Shown here: one piece after another, positions 13,195-22,320 of the stretch
How the letters are laid out: the number at the start of each line of letters is the position of its first letter
Position numbering within the stretch: the first letter of the stretch is position 1
The notes under the pieces: model-generated
The model's input: the letters and a program-made list of their open reading frames with translations, nothing else
What the model was told of the DNA's origin: nothing
Databases searched by the model: none
Assembly: GCA_020026215.1 (NCBI GenBank)
Contig: JAHHQT010000012.1
Coordinates: 1-33,150 of the forward strand
Direction of reading: 5' to 3'
Length of the DNA stretch: 33,150 nucleotides
Origin: Muribaculaceae bacterium
GTDB lineage: Bacteria; Bacteroidota; Bacteroidia; Bacteroidales; Muribaculaceae
Position numbers and translations under genes: made by a program

Positions 13195-16100
13195 ATGATG
13201 AAGAAATATAATCTTATCAACAACTCCCTCGGTTGGTTGGCTTTCTTGATTGCCGCCATCACCTACATGATGACTCTCGAGCCGACAGCCAGTTTCTGGG
13301 ATTGCGGTGAATTCATCGCACAAGGATGCAAATTAGAAGTCGGTCACCCACCGGGCAACCCAATTTTCATGTTGGCAGCAAGATTTTTCATCAACTTTGC
13401 TTCCGATACAGAAAGTATTCCAGTCATGGTCAACGCCATGTCGGCCCTTTTGAGTGCCGGTACTATCCTACTATTGTTCTGGACAATCACTCACTTGGTG
13501 AAACGCCTGCTTGTCAAAGCTGACGACGAAGAAATCAGCTGGCAGAAAATGGCTATCATTATGGGTAGCGGTATGGTCGGTGCATTGGCCTATACTTGGA
13601 GTGACACATTCTGGTATTCAGCTGTGGAAGGTGAGGTTTATGCGTTCTCATCATTCTGTACAGCATTGACATTCTGGTTGATTCTGAAATGGGAGGCTCG
13701 CGCCGACAAACCCAGATCAGACAGATATTTGATTGGTATTGCCTATACCATCGGTGTTTCCGTAGCCGTTCACTTGCTGAACTTGCTATGTATTCCTGCT
13801 ATCGTATTGGTATTCTACTATAGAAAATTCAAGGAAACCAACGTAAAAGGCTCATTAATTGCCCTATTGGTTTCATTTGTCATCATCGTATTGATACTGT
13901 ACGGATTGGTTCCCGGATTCGTTGAAATGGCACAACACATCGAGTTACTGTTTGTCAATGAATTGGGATTCTCTTTCAATAGTGGTGCTATCTTCTATGC
14001 AATATTGGTCGCTGCCTTGTTCAGCTGGTCAATTTATGAATTCTATGTACGCAAGAGCGAAATGAGAATGAAATTGTCATTCTTGTTGAGTGTGATTGGC
14101 TCAGGTATGTTCCTTATCGGTGACGGTTTCGTCATTGCAGTCATCCTTACTATCGCTTTGGCAGTATATTTGTTCAAGTTCTGCAAGAAAGTGCCTGTAA
14201 GAATCATGAACATTATCATTTTGAGCATTGCCGTTATCTTTATCGGCTACTCTTCTTACGCATTGATCCTTATCCGTTCAAATGCACACACTCCGATTGA
14301 CCAAAACTCTCCAGACAACATGTTTGCATTGGCAGGCTACTTGAACCGCGAACAATACGGAAAAACTCCGCTATTATACGGTCCTGTTTACAGTTCTTCC
14401 GTGGTTTACGAAATCAAACCTAACGGCACTCAGGCTCCTGTGGTGAAAGAGGGCAAACCTCAATACCGCAAGACTGTCAAGAAGAATGCCGACGATCCTG
14501 ACCACTATACTATGATCGGCAATGCTGTTGACTACAAAACAGCTCCAGAAATGAACATGCTGTTCCCTCGTCTTTACAGTGCAAATGCAGGAAAGGGCTA
14601 TAGTGACTGGTTGGGTGGCATCAAGGGCAGACCTGTTGAAGCTACCGTACTGGTGGACGAAAACGGCAAGACAGTCTATCGCGAAACTCGCATGAAACCG
14701 ACATTCCTTGATAACATGAGCTACTTTATCAGTTATCAATTGAACTATATGTACTGGCGTTACTTTATGTGGAACTTCTCAGGCCGTCAGAACGATATCC
14801 AAGGCCATGGCGAAATTTCAAACGGTAACTGGATTAGCGGTATCCCTTTCATCGACAATGCCCGTTTAGGTGACCAAAGCACTCTTCCTGACGAATACGG
14901 TGCAGGAAATGCAGGTCACAACGTATTCTATATGCTTCCATTGATATTCGGTATCATCGGACTATTGTGGCAGGCTTATCATAGCAAACGCGGTATTGAA
15001 CAATTCTGGGTGGTCTTCTTCCTATTCTTCATGACAGGTATTGCCATCGTGATTTATTTGAACCAGACTCCTGGTCAACCGAGAGAACGTGATTACGCTT
15101 ATGCCGGTTCGTTCTACGCATTCGCCATTTGGATTGGATTGGGCGTTGCAGGTTTGTGCAACTTGTTCTTGAAGGCATTCAAGGCCTTGAACAAGAAAGA
15201 CGCCAGCACCAACAATGCAGCCGTGGTGATGTCAGTCGTACTTGGATTGTTGATTCCGTTGCAAATGGTCAGCCAAACATGGGACGACCACGACCGTTCG
15301 GGCAGATATGCCGCACGCGACTTCGGTATGAACTACTTGGAGAGTGTGGAAGAAAACGGTATCATCTTTACCAACGGTGACAACGATACCTTCCCATTGT
15401 GGTACGCACAGGAAGTGGAAAACTGCCGTACAGACGTGCGTGTAGTGAACTTGTCGTACTTGTCAACCGACTGGTATATCAACCAACTTCGCCGTCCAAC
15501 CTACGAATCTGAAGCGTTGCCAATGCTTGCACCGAAAGATGCCTATAGCTACGACAAACGCCAGTTCAACTACTTCATCGAACCGGATACCATTCACGCC
15601 GTTCCTGCCGATGTGGCGTTTGCAGAATTCTATTCTGACAACTACGACAAGAACGCATGGGGCTACCCTGCATTCAAATATCCAATGATGTATGTGGATA
15701 TTGACAAAGATGCCGTAGCCAAGAACAGAGGTTTGTCAGAGACAGACAAGGAAATGATGAGTGACCGCTTGTCATTGAACATGCTTGAAGACCCTTATAC
15801 AGCGAAGGAATCAGGCATGACTTCAAGCAAGGTCATGACATTGGATATTATCTCACAAGTGGTGAAAGAGGGTTGGAAACGCCCTATTTACTTCGCCATG
15901 ACTGTTCCAGAAAGCTACTATGCAGGCTTGATGCCTTATATGGCCTCAACCGGTATGGCATACGAAGTGAAACCGTTCCGCTACGGCTACGACGGTTCCA
16001 ACTACAAAGTGGATACTGAAAAGGCTTACAGAAACGTCACTGAGAAATTCCGTTGGGGCGGTTTGGACAAATCCACTCCTGAAAAATATCCTTACTTGGA

Positions 16101-16671
16101 CGAAACTGTGAGAAGAATGGTAATTACCACTCAATCTACCATCATTGACTTGGCGTTCGAATTGCTTATCGACGGTATGCAACTCAAGGCAACCATTGAA
16201 CCTGAAGACGGCCAACAAGGTTTTGCCAAGGGAACAGCAGAATATGCCACTGCCAAGAAACTGATGGACGAGAATTTCGAACAATGCCGTACCATCATGA
16301 ATCTGTTGGAAGAAAAGATGCCTACTTATGTAGCTCCTTATACATTGCAATTGGGTGAACGCGTAGCTCGCCTACGCTACACATTGGGCGAAGAAAGCGG
16401 CAGCCAAGAAGACATCGACAAGGCTAACAAACTGCTTCACGGAGAAATCATGAGATTCGGCCAATATTCAAGATATTGCCAGTCATTGACTCCAAGCCAA
16501 TACCGATTGCTTGCCAACGGCATCCAATATGCCGACACCTATTACTTGGTTGAACTTATCAGCTTATACTGCAACCAAAACAAAGATGCAGAAGAAGCGA
16601 TACTTAAAGAGTTGACCGATGCAGGCGTTGACATGCAGCGCGTATTTGCACACTATCCGAAACAACAATAA
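13195..16671 (+). CDS. DUF2723 family GT-C type membrane protein (protein O-mannosyltransferase-like)
   Basis: 1158 residues. DUF2723 proteins are polytopic members of the PMT/GT-C superfamily, related to eukaryotic TMEM260, and are taken to glycosylate exported proteins from a lipid-linked sugar. The first membrane helix (LGWLAFLIAAITYMMTL) is followed by the signature loop EPTASFWDCGEFIAQGCKL and GHPPGNP; its acidic residues are the likely catalytic site. About ten further hydrophobic segments are seen up to about residue 690, interrupted by a large soluble loop (about 365-575). The C-terminal 450 residues are soluble (TNGDNDTFPLWYAQEVE, the 'NGDND' block common to the family). ATG 13195 is directly followed by a second ATG; either may be used. 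The gene is monocistronic, with a terminator. Donor and acceptor are unknown. Confidence 0.88.
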   Translation: MMKKYNLINNSLGWLAFLIAAITYMMTLEPTASFWDCGEFIAQGCKLEVGHPPGNPIFMLAARFFINFASDTESIPVMVNAMSALLSAGTILLLFWTITHLVKRLLVKADDEEISWQKMAIIMGSGMVGALAYTWSDTFWYSAVEGEVYAFSSFCTALTFWLILKWEARADKPRSDRYLIGIAYTIGVSVAVHLLNLLCIPAIVLVFYYRKFKETNVKGSLIALLVSFVIIVLILYGLVPGFVEMAQHIELLFVNELGFSFNSGAIFYAILVAALFSWSIYEFYVRKSEMRMKLSFLLSVIGSGMFLIGDGFVIAVILTIALAVYLFKFCKKVPVRIMNIIILSIAVIFIGYSSYALILIRSNAHTPIDQNSPDNMFALAGYLNREQYGKTPLLYGPVYSSSVVYEIKPNGTQAPVVKEGKPQYRKTVKKNADDPDHYTMIGNAVDYKTAPEMNMLFPRLYSANAGKGYSDWLGGIKGRPVEATVLVDENGKTVYRETRMKPTFLDNMSYFISYQLNYMYWRYFMWNFSGRQNDIQGHGEISNGNWISGIPFIDNARLGDQSTLPDEYGAGNAGHNVFYMLPLIFGIIGLLWQAYHSKRGIEQFWVVFFLFFMTGIAIVIYLNQTPGQPRERDYAYAGSFYAFAIWIGLGVAGLCNLFLKAFKALNKKDASTNNAAVVMSVVLGLLIPLQMVSQTWDDHDRSGRYAARDFGMNYLESVEENGIIFTNGDNDTFPLWYAQEVENCRTDVRVVNLSYLSTDWYINQLRRPTYESEALPMLAPKDAYSYDKRQFNYFIEPDTIHAVPADVAFAEFYSDNYDKNAWGYPAFKYPMMYVDIDKDAVAKNRGLSETDKEMMSDRLSLNMLEDPYTAKESGMTSSKVMTLDIISQVVKEGWKRPIYFAMTVPESYYAGLMPYMASTGMAYEVKPFRYGYDGSNYKVDTEKAYRNVTEKFRWGGLDKSTPEKYPYLDETVRRMVITTQSTIIDLAFELLIDGMQLKATIEPEDGQQGFAKGTAEYATAKKLMDENFEQCRTIMNLLEEKMPTYVAPYTLQLGERVARLRYTLGEESGSQEDIDKANKLLHGEIMRFGQYSRYCQSLTPSQYRLLANGIQYADTYYLVELISLYCNQNKDAEEAILKELTDAGVDMQRVFAHYPKQQ

Positions 16672-16682
16672 CAAACAAAAAC

Positions 16683-16726
16683 AAAACGCTACAGAGAATT
16701 GAAAATGATTGTCTGTAGCGTTTTTT
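16683..16726 (+). terminator. Terminator after the DUF2723 gene
   Basis: AAAACGCTACAGA (16683-16695) pairs with TCTGTAGCGTTTT (16712-16724) around a 16-base loop, ending in six T. Confidence 0.85.
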
Positions 16727-16740
16727 AATCATATCCACCT

Positions 16741-17355
16741 ATGTTTATCGAACAACCGCCCCTACTCTACCGGATGCTTTTTCCAGAAACTGTATGGCGA
16801 ATCCCGATGAAAAACAAGTCGGTCTATCTAACTTTCGATGACGGTCCGATTCCAGAAGTTACCCCCTGGGTACTTGACCTATTAGACAAATATGGCATTA
16901 AAGCCACCTTCTTTATGGTAGGTGACAATGTAAGAAAACATCCCGAAACCTTTGCTGAAGTGGTGAAACGCGGTCATAGCGTGGGTAATCACACCATGCA
17001 CCATCTGCAAGGATCATTGACCAAAAGAGAGAAATATGTAGCCGACATCGAAGAGGCCAACAGCTACATTCACAGCTCTCTATTCCGCCCTCCTCACGGA
17101 CTGATACGATGGAAACAGGCGGCTGCCATCAAGGACAATATGCGAATTATCATGTACGATTTGGTTTCTCGCGACTACAGCAAGAAACTGAACGGCGAAC
17201 AAGTACTGGACAACGTAAAGAAATATACCCGTAACGGCTCAATCATCGTCTTCCACGATTCATTGAAAGCCGAAAAGAACTTGCGATATGCCCTGCCAAA
17301 GGCTATCGAATGGCTAAAGGAAAACGGCTATGGATTCTTGCCTATCCCAATGTAA
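16741..17355 (+). CDS. Polysaccharide deacetylase family protein (NodB domain)
   Basis: 204 residues, essentially a single NodB (CE4) catalytic domain. Such enzymes remove N- or O-acetyl groups from peptidoglycan, chitin-like or other polysaccharides. Motif 1 is TFDDGP (D33 base, D34 metal), motif 2 GNHTMHH (H84 and H88 as metal ligands), motif 3 FRPPHG, and the C-terminal SIIVFHDS supplies the catalytic His. No signal peptide is visible (MFIEQPPLLYRMLFPETVWR), so it may act in the cytoplasm, or the few hydrophobic N-terminal residues may attach it to the membrane. It starts 17 bases after a strong terminator, with no TAnnTTTG seen in between. Its 3' end overlaps the queG start by 26 bases, so the two are probably coupled. 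Confidence 0.9.
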   Translation: MFIEQPPLLYRMLFPETVWRIPMKNKSVYLTFDDGPIPEVTPWVLDLLDKYGIKATFFMVGDNVRKHPETFAEVVKRGHSVGNHTMHHLQGSLTKREKYVADIEEANSYIHSSLFRPPHGLIRWKQAAAIKDNMRIIMYDLVSRDYSKKLNGEQVLDNVKKYTRNGSIIVFHDSLKAEKNLRYALPKAIEWLKENGYGFLPIPM

Positions 17356-18298
17356 GGAACGCATCAAAGAACTCGCAAAAGAACAAGGTTTCACACGATG
17401 CGGATTTGCCAAATCGGAAGAAATTGATGATGTGGCAAAGGATTCCTATTGCAATTGGCTCGAGGCAAACAAACACGACGAAATGCACTATATGGAAAAC
17501 TATCAGGAGATACGCAACAATCCCGATGGTCTGCTTCTCGGTGCACGCACAGTCATCTGTTTTGCGATGAACTACAAGCCAGCTGTCGAAAAGCCCAAGA
17601 ATATGCCCCAATTTGCCAAATACAGCTATGGCAAGGACTATCACGATGTAGTAAAAAAGCATCTGCGTCCCATTGAGCAATATATCACTGAAACCACAGG
17701 TGCAGAATGCCGCATTTGTGTCGATACCGCCCCCATCCGTGAACGCTATTGGGCACAGAAAGCAGGTATCGGTTTTATCGGCAAGAACAATCAACTCATT
17801 ATCCCCGACAAAGGTTCTTATTTTTTCCTCTCCGAAATTATTACTACCGCAGCATTTGAAAGCGACTCCCCTTGCGAGGAATCGTGTGGCAACTGCCGTT
17901 TGTGTATTGACCACTGCCCTGTCGGCGCATTGAGCATCAAAGGCGGTGCTGTGGACGCACGCCGTTGTCTTTCCTGCCAGACTATTGAACATCGCGGAGA
18001 ATTGAAGGAATTGACTTCAAAACGCTTGGGAAACCGTATTTATGGATGCGATGAATGCCAAGATGTCTGCCCTCACAACAAAAAATCGAAAGCGACCACA
18101 GTGGAAGAATTAGCCCCCAGCCAAGAATTTATGGAACTGGACTGGGAAAAGGCCGAGGAGATGAACGAGGACGATTTCAAAAGAATCTTCAAGGGCTCAG
18201 CAGTGAAACGCTGCAAATACGAAGGTCTGCAACGCAACATCCAAGCTGCAAAAAGCAATTTAAAGGAAACTACAAAGAGTAAGGGAACTTGTAAATAG
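17330..18298 (+). CDS. queG: Epoxyqueuosine reductase
   Basis: 322 residues. QueG uses cobalamin and two [4Fe-4S] clusters to reduce epoxyqueuosine to queuosine at tRNA position 34. The catalytic motif VDTAPIRER (Asp132) and GFIGKNNQLI are present. The cluster cysteines are C186, C189, C192 and C196 in SCGNCRLCIDHCP, and C213/C216, C240, C243 and C247 in RRCLSCQ and YGCDECQDVCPHN. The E. coli protein is about 379 residues with C-terminal HEAT repeats; this one is the shorter form common in Bacteroidota. ATG 17330 lies inside the deacetylase gene; no other Met occurs before residue 53, so the overlap is real. Its 3' end overlaps the convergent MORN-protein gene by 29 bases. Confidence 0.95.
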   Translation: MDSCLSQCKERIKELAKEQGFTRCGFAKSEEIDDVAKDSYCNWLEANKHDEMHYMENYQEIRNNPDGLLLGARTVICFAMNYKPAVEKPKNMPQFAKYSYGKDYHDVVKKHLRPIEQYITETTGAECRICVDTAPIRERYWAQKAGIGFIGKNNQLIIPDKGSYFFLSEIITTAAFESDSPCEESCGNCRLCIDHCPVGALSIKGGAVDARRCLSCQTIEHRGELKELTSKRLGNRIYGCDECQDVCPHNKKSKATTVEELAPSQEFMELDWEKAEEMNEDDFKRIFKGSAVKRCKYEGLQRNIQAAKSNLKETTKSKGTCK

Positions 18299-19496
18299 CT
18301 CCGTTTATATTTATATTAATTGTCATTGAGATACCTTTCTTTCGGTCAATGTTGACAAATCCCGAAATACATTCTCCAGGATAAACAGTTGTCTTTTTCA
18401 AATAACCTTCTTGTCTGACTTTCCTGTCATTTGCCATAGCATAACTACATTCCATCATCCTTTGTGATTCTATAACTTGTGCCTGATAAGCAGCCGCTGC
18501 ATTATATGAAGTTGTCGTTGTAGTAACAAATCCCGAATAAGCACCTGTAGCAGCCGAATAGCCATTATAATAGCTCGAAGAGTTTGATGTCGAATATCCG
18601 GCAGAAGATGAACCTAAACCAGCAGAAACACCCAACATTGCCATAGCCCAATTCTGTCTTCTATTTACTTTTTTCATATACTCTTCAACAGAATAAACTT
18701 TTAACTCATTCTCCTCATTTTCTTTGTTTAGGATAGAAGCAGTAACATTACTTGAATTTACTATTATAGGATACAACGAATTATTGGAAAGGACTATTTT
18801 TATTTGATAATACTTGCCATAGTCTTTCACCTTTTTATTGTTTATTCCTAAAGATATTCCGTTTTTATTATAATAAACCCATTCATCACCATCCTTAAAA
18901 TCAGTTTTACGCTCACTCAACGAAGGACTTTCATAAATTGGTTCATCAGTAATATTACTCATCTTGCAAACCATACCATCGGAATTTGAAACTACATAGT
19001 AATCGTGCAGCGGTTTTCCTTCAAGCATTTCAGTTTGTACACATAGCCCATCTTCTCTAAATTGAGTATAAATCCCATTTAGTTTATCCTTTTCAAAGAA
19101 CATGTGATCACGGATAAGCCCATTCTCTCTATAAAAAGTCCATTCTCCTTGTTTTCGACCAGATTGAAACGCCCCTTTGGATTGAACCTTACCATCCTTA
19201 AAATAATTGACAACCTCACCGTCATAAATGGAATTTAAATCATTAATAGTGTCCAAACTTGTAAAAGTTCCTTCTCCTTGAAGTTCCCCAGTAATGTAGA
19301 AATCTCGAAATTGTTTTCTTTTAAGAATATTATCTGTCCTTTCTGGAACTTCATAAATTCGATAATAGCTTGCAAAGACTTTCGAATCAACGACTTTCCA
19401 ATCTTTATCATAGTAAAGTGTATCAATTTTAGTTTCTCCAAAGGAAAGGGGTACGATGGATATGAATAACATAAAGAAGATTATCTTGCGTATCAT
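18270..19496 (-). CDS. Secreted MORN-variant repeat protein of unknown function
   Basis: 408 residues. A signal peptide (MIRKIIFFMLFISIVPLSFG, then ET) predicts export; there is no lipobox Cys. Residues about 60-165 hold MORN-variant (YwqK-type) repeats: FYITGELQGEGTF, YFKDGKVQSKGAFQSGRKQG, FYRENGLIRD...DKLNG and QFREDGL. A further YYNKNGI lies near 208. Residues 291-340 are a low-complexity Gly/Ser/Tyr/Thr/Ala stretch, followed by a conserved-looking C-terminal domain (YLKKTTVYPGECISGFVNID ... IYKFPY). MORN-variant proteins in Bacteroidota are numerous and mostly uncharacterised; binding to membranes or other proteins is suggested for the repeat. The gene is AT-rich compared with its neighbours and has its own promoter. 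No function assigned. Confidence 0.75.
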   Translation of the reverse strand: MIRKIIFFMLFISIVPLSFGETKIDTLYYDKDWKVVDSKVFASYYRIYEVPERTDNILKRKQFRDFYITGELQGEGTFTSLDTINDLNSIYDGEVVNYFKDGKVQSKGAFQSGRKQGEWTFYRENGLIRDHMFFEKDKLNGIYTQFREDGLCVQTEMLEGKPLHDYYVVSNSDGMVCKMSNITDEPIYESPSLSERKTDFKDGDEWVYYNKNGISLGINNKKVKDYGKYYQIKIVLSNNSLYPIIVNSSNVTASILNKENEENELKVYSVEEYMKKVNRRQNWAMAMLGVSAGLGSSSAGYSTSNSSSYYNGYSAATGAYSGFVTTTTTSYNAAAAYQAQVIESQRMMECSYAMANDRKVRQEGYLKKTTVYPGECISGFVNIDRKKGISMTINININGAIYKFPYSL

Positions 19497-19520
19497 GGTG
19501 TAAGTATTTTAATCTAATTG

Positions 19521-19528
19521 CAAAAATA
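19521..19528 (-). promoter_or_regulatory. Promoter -7 element for the MORN-protein gene
   Basis: The minus strand reads TATTTTTG, 24 bases before the ATG at 19496. Confidence 0.6.
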
Positions 19529-19594
19529 ATAATTCTTACAAAAACTAACCACAAGTAATACGTGGGAAAATTCGTTATTTAGATTAAATTTTTC

Positions 19595-19602
19595 TAACTT
19601 TG
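19595..19602 (+). promoter_or_regulatory. Promoter -7 element for the C-S lyase gene
   Basis: TAACTTTG at 19595-19602, 43 bases before ATG 19646. It forms a divergent pair with the MORN-gene promoter 66 bases away. Confidence 0.65.
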
Positions 19603-19645
19603 CGAAAGACTAATCAACTTATAGGACCTATAAAACCCTAATGAT

Positions 19646-20815
19646 ATGGATTTCGATAAAATTGTCAATCGTAAGAACACATCATGCGCCAAGTATGATG
19701 ATTTAGAGGCTGTATTCGGCAAAAAGGATTTGATGCCGTTGTGGATTGCAGACATGGATTTCGAAGTTTGCCCTGAAATCAGTGCAACTGTTGAAAAACG
19801 TGCCGCACACAAAATATATGGCTATCCTTCTACCCCTGAAAGCTACTGGGAATCCATTATTAACTGGAACAAGCACAGACACAATTTCTCCGTTACCCGC
19901 GAGGAATTGAGCTTTATGCCAGGCATCGTAAGGGCTATTGGTTATGTAGTCAACTATTTCACCGAAAAAGGGGACAAGATATTAATCCAACCTCCTGTTT
20001 ATCACCCGTTCAAGAACATCATCTTGGGCAACCAACGTACGTTGGTGGAAAATCCGTTGAAATGTACTCCAACCACTATGGAAATGGATTTGGAAGGTTT
20101 CCGCAAGACTGTAGAAACCGAAAAACCTAAAATGATGATTCTTTGCAACCCTCACAATCCGGGTGGGGTAGTATGGTCAAAAGAGACCTTGACGGAAGTG
20201 GCTCACATCTGCTACGAAAACCATGTACTTGTGGTGAGCGACGAAATTCACGGCGACGTGGAATTGTTCGGCAACCATTACACTCCGTTTCTGACTCTTT
20301 CCGACGAGTCAAGAGCCATCGGTATTTCATTGGGAGCTCCTTCCAAAACATTCAACATCCCAGGCTTGGTCAGCTCATGGTGCGTGGTGAAAAATCCAGA
20401 ATTGCGCAAAGGCTTCTTTGCATGGCTTTCTGCCAACGAATTCAACGAACCGACAATGTTTGTACCGGCTGCCACCGAAGCTGCCTACAACAGAAGCGAA
20501 CCGTGGTTGGACGAGGTTTTGAAATACATTGAAAAGAATATTCTATTCGTAGAAGATTATATCAAAGAACATATCCCAGCAATCAAGGTACACCGTCCGC
20601 AAGCCTCTTATCTATTGTGGCTGGACTGTAGTGCATTGGGATTGAACAACGCAGATTTAAATTCACTATTTATCGACAAGGCAGGCTTGGCACTTAACAA
20701 TGGTGCTATGTTTGGCGAACAAGGCGCACAATGTATGCGTTTGAACGTGGGATGCCCTCGTTCGGTACTGAAAGAAGCCTTGGTCAAACTTGAAAATGCC
20801 ATTAACGAAAAATAG
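19646..20815 (+). CDS. PatB/MalY-type C-S lyase (cystathionine beta-lyase), PLP-dependent
   Basis: 389 residues, normal for the MalY/PatB group of fold-type I enzymes. They cleave C-S bonds of cystathionine or cysteine conjugates, giving a thiol, pyruvate and ammonia. The opening WIADMDFEVCPEI is diagnostic for the group, then FMPGIVRAIGYVVNYFT, QPPVYHPF, LCNPHNPGG, VVSDEIHGDVE, and the Schiff-base lysine K234 in GAPSKTFNIPGL. The C-terminal MRLNVGCPRS holds the carboxylate-binding arginine. An 18-base gap leads to the next gene, so the two are likely one transcript. Together with the serine acetyltransferase gene this suggests local sulfur amino acid metabolism, but the two are 11 kb apart. 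Confidence 0.92.
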   Translation: MDFDKIVNRKNTSCAKYDDLEAVFGKKDLMPLWIADMDFEVCPEISATVEKRAAHKIYGYPSTPESYWESIINWNKHRHNFSVTREELSFMPGIVRAIGYVVNYFTEKGDKILIQPPVYHPFKNIILGNQRTLVENPLKCTPTTMEMDLEGFRKTVETEKPKMMILCNPHNPGGVVWSKETLTEVAHICYENHVLVVSDEIHGDVELFGNHYTPFLTLSDESRAIGISLGAPSKTFNIPGLVSSWCVVKNPELRKGFFAWLSANEFNEPTMFVPAATEAAYNRSEPWLDEVLKYIEKNILFVEDYIKEHIPAIKVHRPQASYLLWLDCSALGLNNADLNSLFIDKAGLALNNGAMFGEQGAQCMRLNVGCPRSVLKEALVKLENAINEK

Positions 20816-20833
20816 GCAAGACAGACAAAAAGC

Positions 20834-21343
20834 ATGAAGTATTCAGACGAAAAAGATAAATGTTACGGAATCGCCGGAATGGCAATCGGTATCGCGCTAT
20901 GGGAAGGTGAGGACTTTCTCTTCTCACTTGACATGGACAACGAGGAAAACAAATACATCACATTTACCCCTGATTTCTATTTCGAATCCAATCCGAACAT
21001 TACTCCCAAAGAATCATGGCATAACTCTCTGCTACGCTATCAAATGGCGATGGGCATGATGATTGCCAACCTAATGGGAAGGTCTGTAAAAAACAAAGGC
21101 ATCAACGGTACTAAAATCAAAAAAGCCCTCTACAAGACCATTGCAGAGGAAGGAAAAAACGTATGCCAACTGGACGAGGATGAAATCCGTTCACTATACG
21201 ATGAAACTTATTCCTTGACCTATCGTGCTTTCAACAGTCCGCGCATCATCGAAATGCTCGACCAAATTGTGGAAAAGCTCGCCGAGAACCGTACATTGAG
21301 CAACTACGAAATCAAGGAGTTGCTGGGTGTCATCAAGGAATAG
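20834..21343 (+). CDS. Conserved-looking hypothetical protein downstream of the C-S lyase
   Basis: 169 residues; I do not recognise the family. It has no signal peptide or membrane segment and looks soluble and acidic. It opens MKYSDEKDKCYGIAGMAIGI, with a small hydrophobic patch (AGMAIGIALW), then a segment with many aromatic and acidic residues (FTPDFYFES). The rest appears helical (SLLRYQMAMGMMIANLMGRS; KIKKALYKTIAEEGKNV) and ends in NYEIKELLGVIKE. It follows the lyase gene by 18 bases on the same strand, so a linked role is possible but unproven. It ends two bases before the stop of the convergent glucosaminidase gene. Codon use matches its neighbours, which favours a real resident gene. 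Confidence 0.75.
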   Translation: MKYSDEKDKCYGIAGMAIGIALWEGEDFLFSLDMDNEENKYITFTPDFYFESNPNITPKESWHNSLLRYQMAMGMMIANLMGRSVKNKGINGTKIKKALYKTIAEEGKNVCQLDEDEIRSLYDETYSLTYRAFNSPRIIEMLDQIVEKLAENRTLSNYEIKELLGVIKE

Positions 21344-21345
21344 GA

Positions 21346-22317
21346 CTATTCTTTCAAGCGCAATTTGCTTCCAACTTTCAGTTTATCTTTCTTATCCACG
21401 TGGTTCAGTTTTTGAATCACCTTAAACTGTACACCATATTGTTGCGCTACGGATAGGGGAGTATCTCCCTCCTTTACAATATGATAATCCGCATTTGCCT
21501 TGACCGAGAGGTTCTTTTCCTGCAAATAAAGCACGTCGCCGTCGGCAAACACCTTATCAGAGCGCGACAAGTCGTTGAACTTGCGCAATTTCTTTGACGA
21601 TACACCAAATTCATCGGCAATGTCCTTCAAACGGTCGCCTTCAAACAGAGAAACATAGTGCAAACCCCATTTACGGCGTATCTTGTGCACAATCTTAAAT
21701 TCATCGATAATTGCCATATCCACCTTGTGTTCCAGACTCTCATCGCCCTCCAGTTCCTTTGGTTTGGCTATGATTTTCTGTCCCGAATCGTAGAGAAACA
21801 ATTCGTAACGTTCAATCAGATGAATCAATTTGGTAGCATAGGCAGGGTCGGTGGCATAACCACATTTCTTCAAACCTTTCGCCCAACCCTGATAGTCCGT
21901 CACCTTCAGGGAGAACAACGGCTCGTAGCGTTTGCGCTTCAAGAATCGCGCATGATCTTCAAAAGAATCGTCAGGGGAGGGATAACTTCGGAAACAGTCG
22001 TTCTTTTGGTCATCGTCCTTATACATTCTCTTTCCTTTCCACGTATTGTGGCACTTAATACCAAAGTGATTGTTCGCCACCACCGCCAGGTCGGACAGCC
22101 CCGCAGAGCTTTCCAACAAACCTTGTGCAAGAGTGATGCTCGCCGGAATTCCGTATTGTTGCTGATGCTTAACGGCAATTATATGGTATTTTTCGATATA
22201 CTTTAAATAATTGCTATTCAACGTTTGAGCATACGCACTGAACGAAAATAAAAATAAAAGCAGACAAAACTTGCGTTGAAAGAAAAAATGAGTATATTTG
22301 CAAAACAGCGTCTTCAT
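21346..22317 (-). CDS. Secreted glucosaminidase with C-terminal LysM domains
   Basis: 323 residues. The N-terminal hydrophobic stretch FCLLLFLFSFSAYAQ (about 17-31) is a signal peptide with AYA-Q cleavage. Residues about 35-180 form a glucosaminidase (GH73, FlgJ/Auto-type) domain: YGIPASITLAQGLLESSAG with the catalytic Glu, NNHFGIKCH, RSYPSPDDSFEDHARFL and GYATDPAYATKLIHLIERY. Two LysM-like modules follow: one degenerate (LFEGDRLKDIADEFGVSSKK) and one clear (HIVKEGDTPLSVAQQYGVQF). It should cleave the glycan strand of peptidoglycan during wall remodelling. The start codon lies four bases from the divergent cdd ATG, and its promoter appears to lie inside cdd. Its stop faces that of the hypothetical gene. 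Confidence 0.92.
   Translation of the reverse strand: MKTLFCKYTHFFFQRKFCLLLFLFSFSAYAQTLNSNYLKYIEKYHIIAVKHQQQYGIPASITLAQGLLESSAGLSDLAVVANNHFGIKCHNTWKGKRMYKDDDQKNDCFRSYPSPDDSFEDHARFLKRKRYEPLFSLKVTDYQGWAKGLKKCGYATDPAYATKLIHLIERYELFLYDSGQKIIAKPKELEGDESLEHKVDMAIIDEFKIVHKIRRKWGLHYVSLFEGDRLKDIADEFGVSSKKLRKFNDLSRSDKVFADGDVLYLQEKNLSVKANADYHIVKEGDTPLSVAQQYGVQFKVIQKLNHVDKKDKLKVGSKLRLKE
22271..22300 (+). promoter_or_regulatory. cdd promoter, inside the signal-peptide codons of the opposite gene
   Basis: TTG 22271-22273, 19-base spacer, TATATTTG 22293-22300: an exact consensus match 20 bases before ATG 22321. It rules out the longer in-frame cdd start at 22276. Confidence 0.8.
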
Positions 22318-22320
22318 AAT

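Noticed and set aside
17342..17992. Antisense open frame (216 codons) opposite queG
   Set aside because: The sense frame contains all QueG motifs; the antisense product has no recognisable feature.
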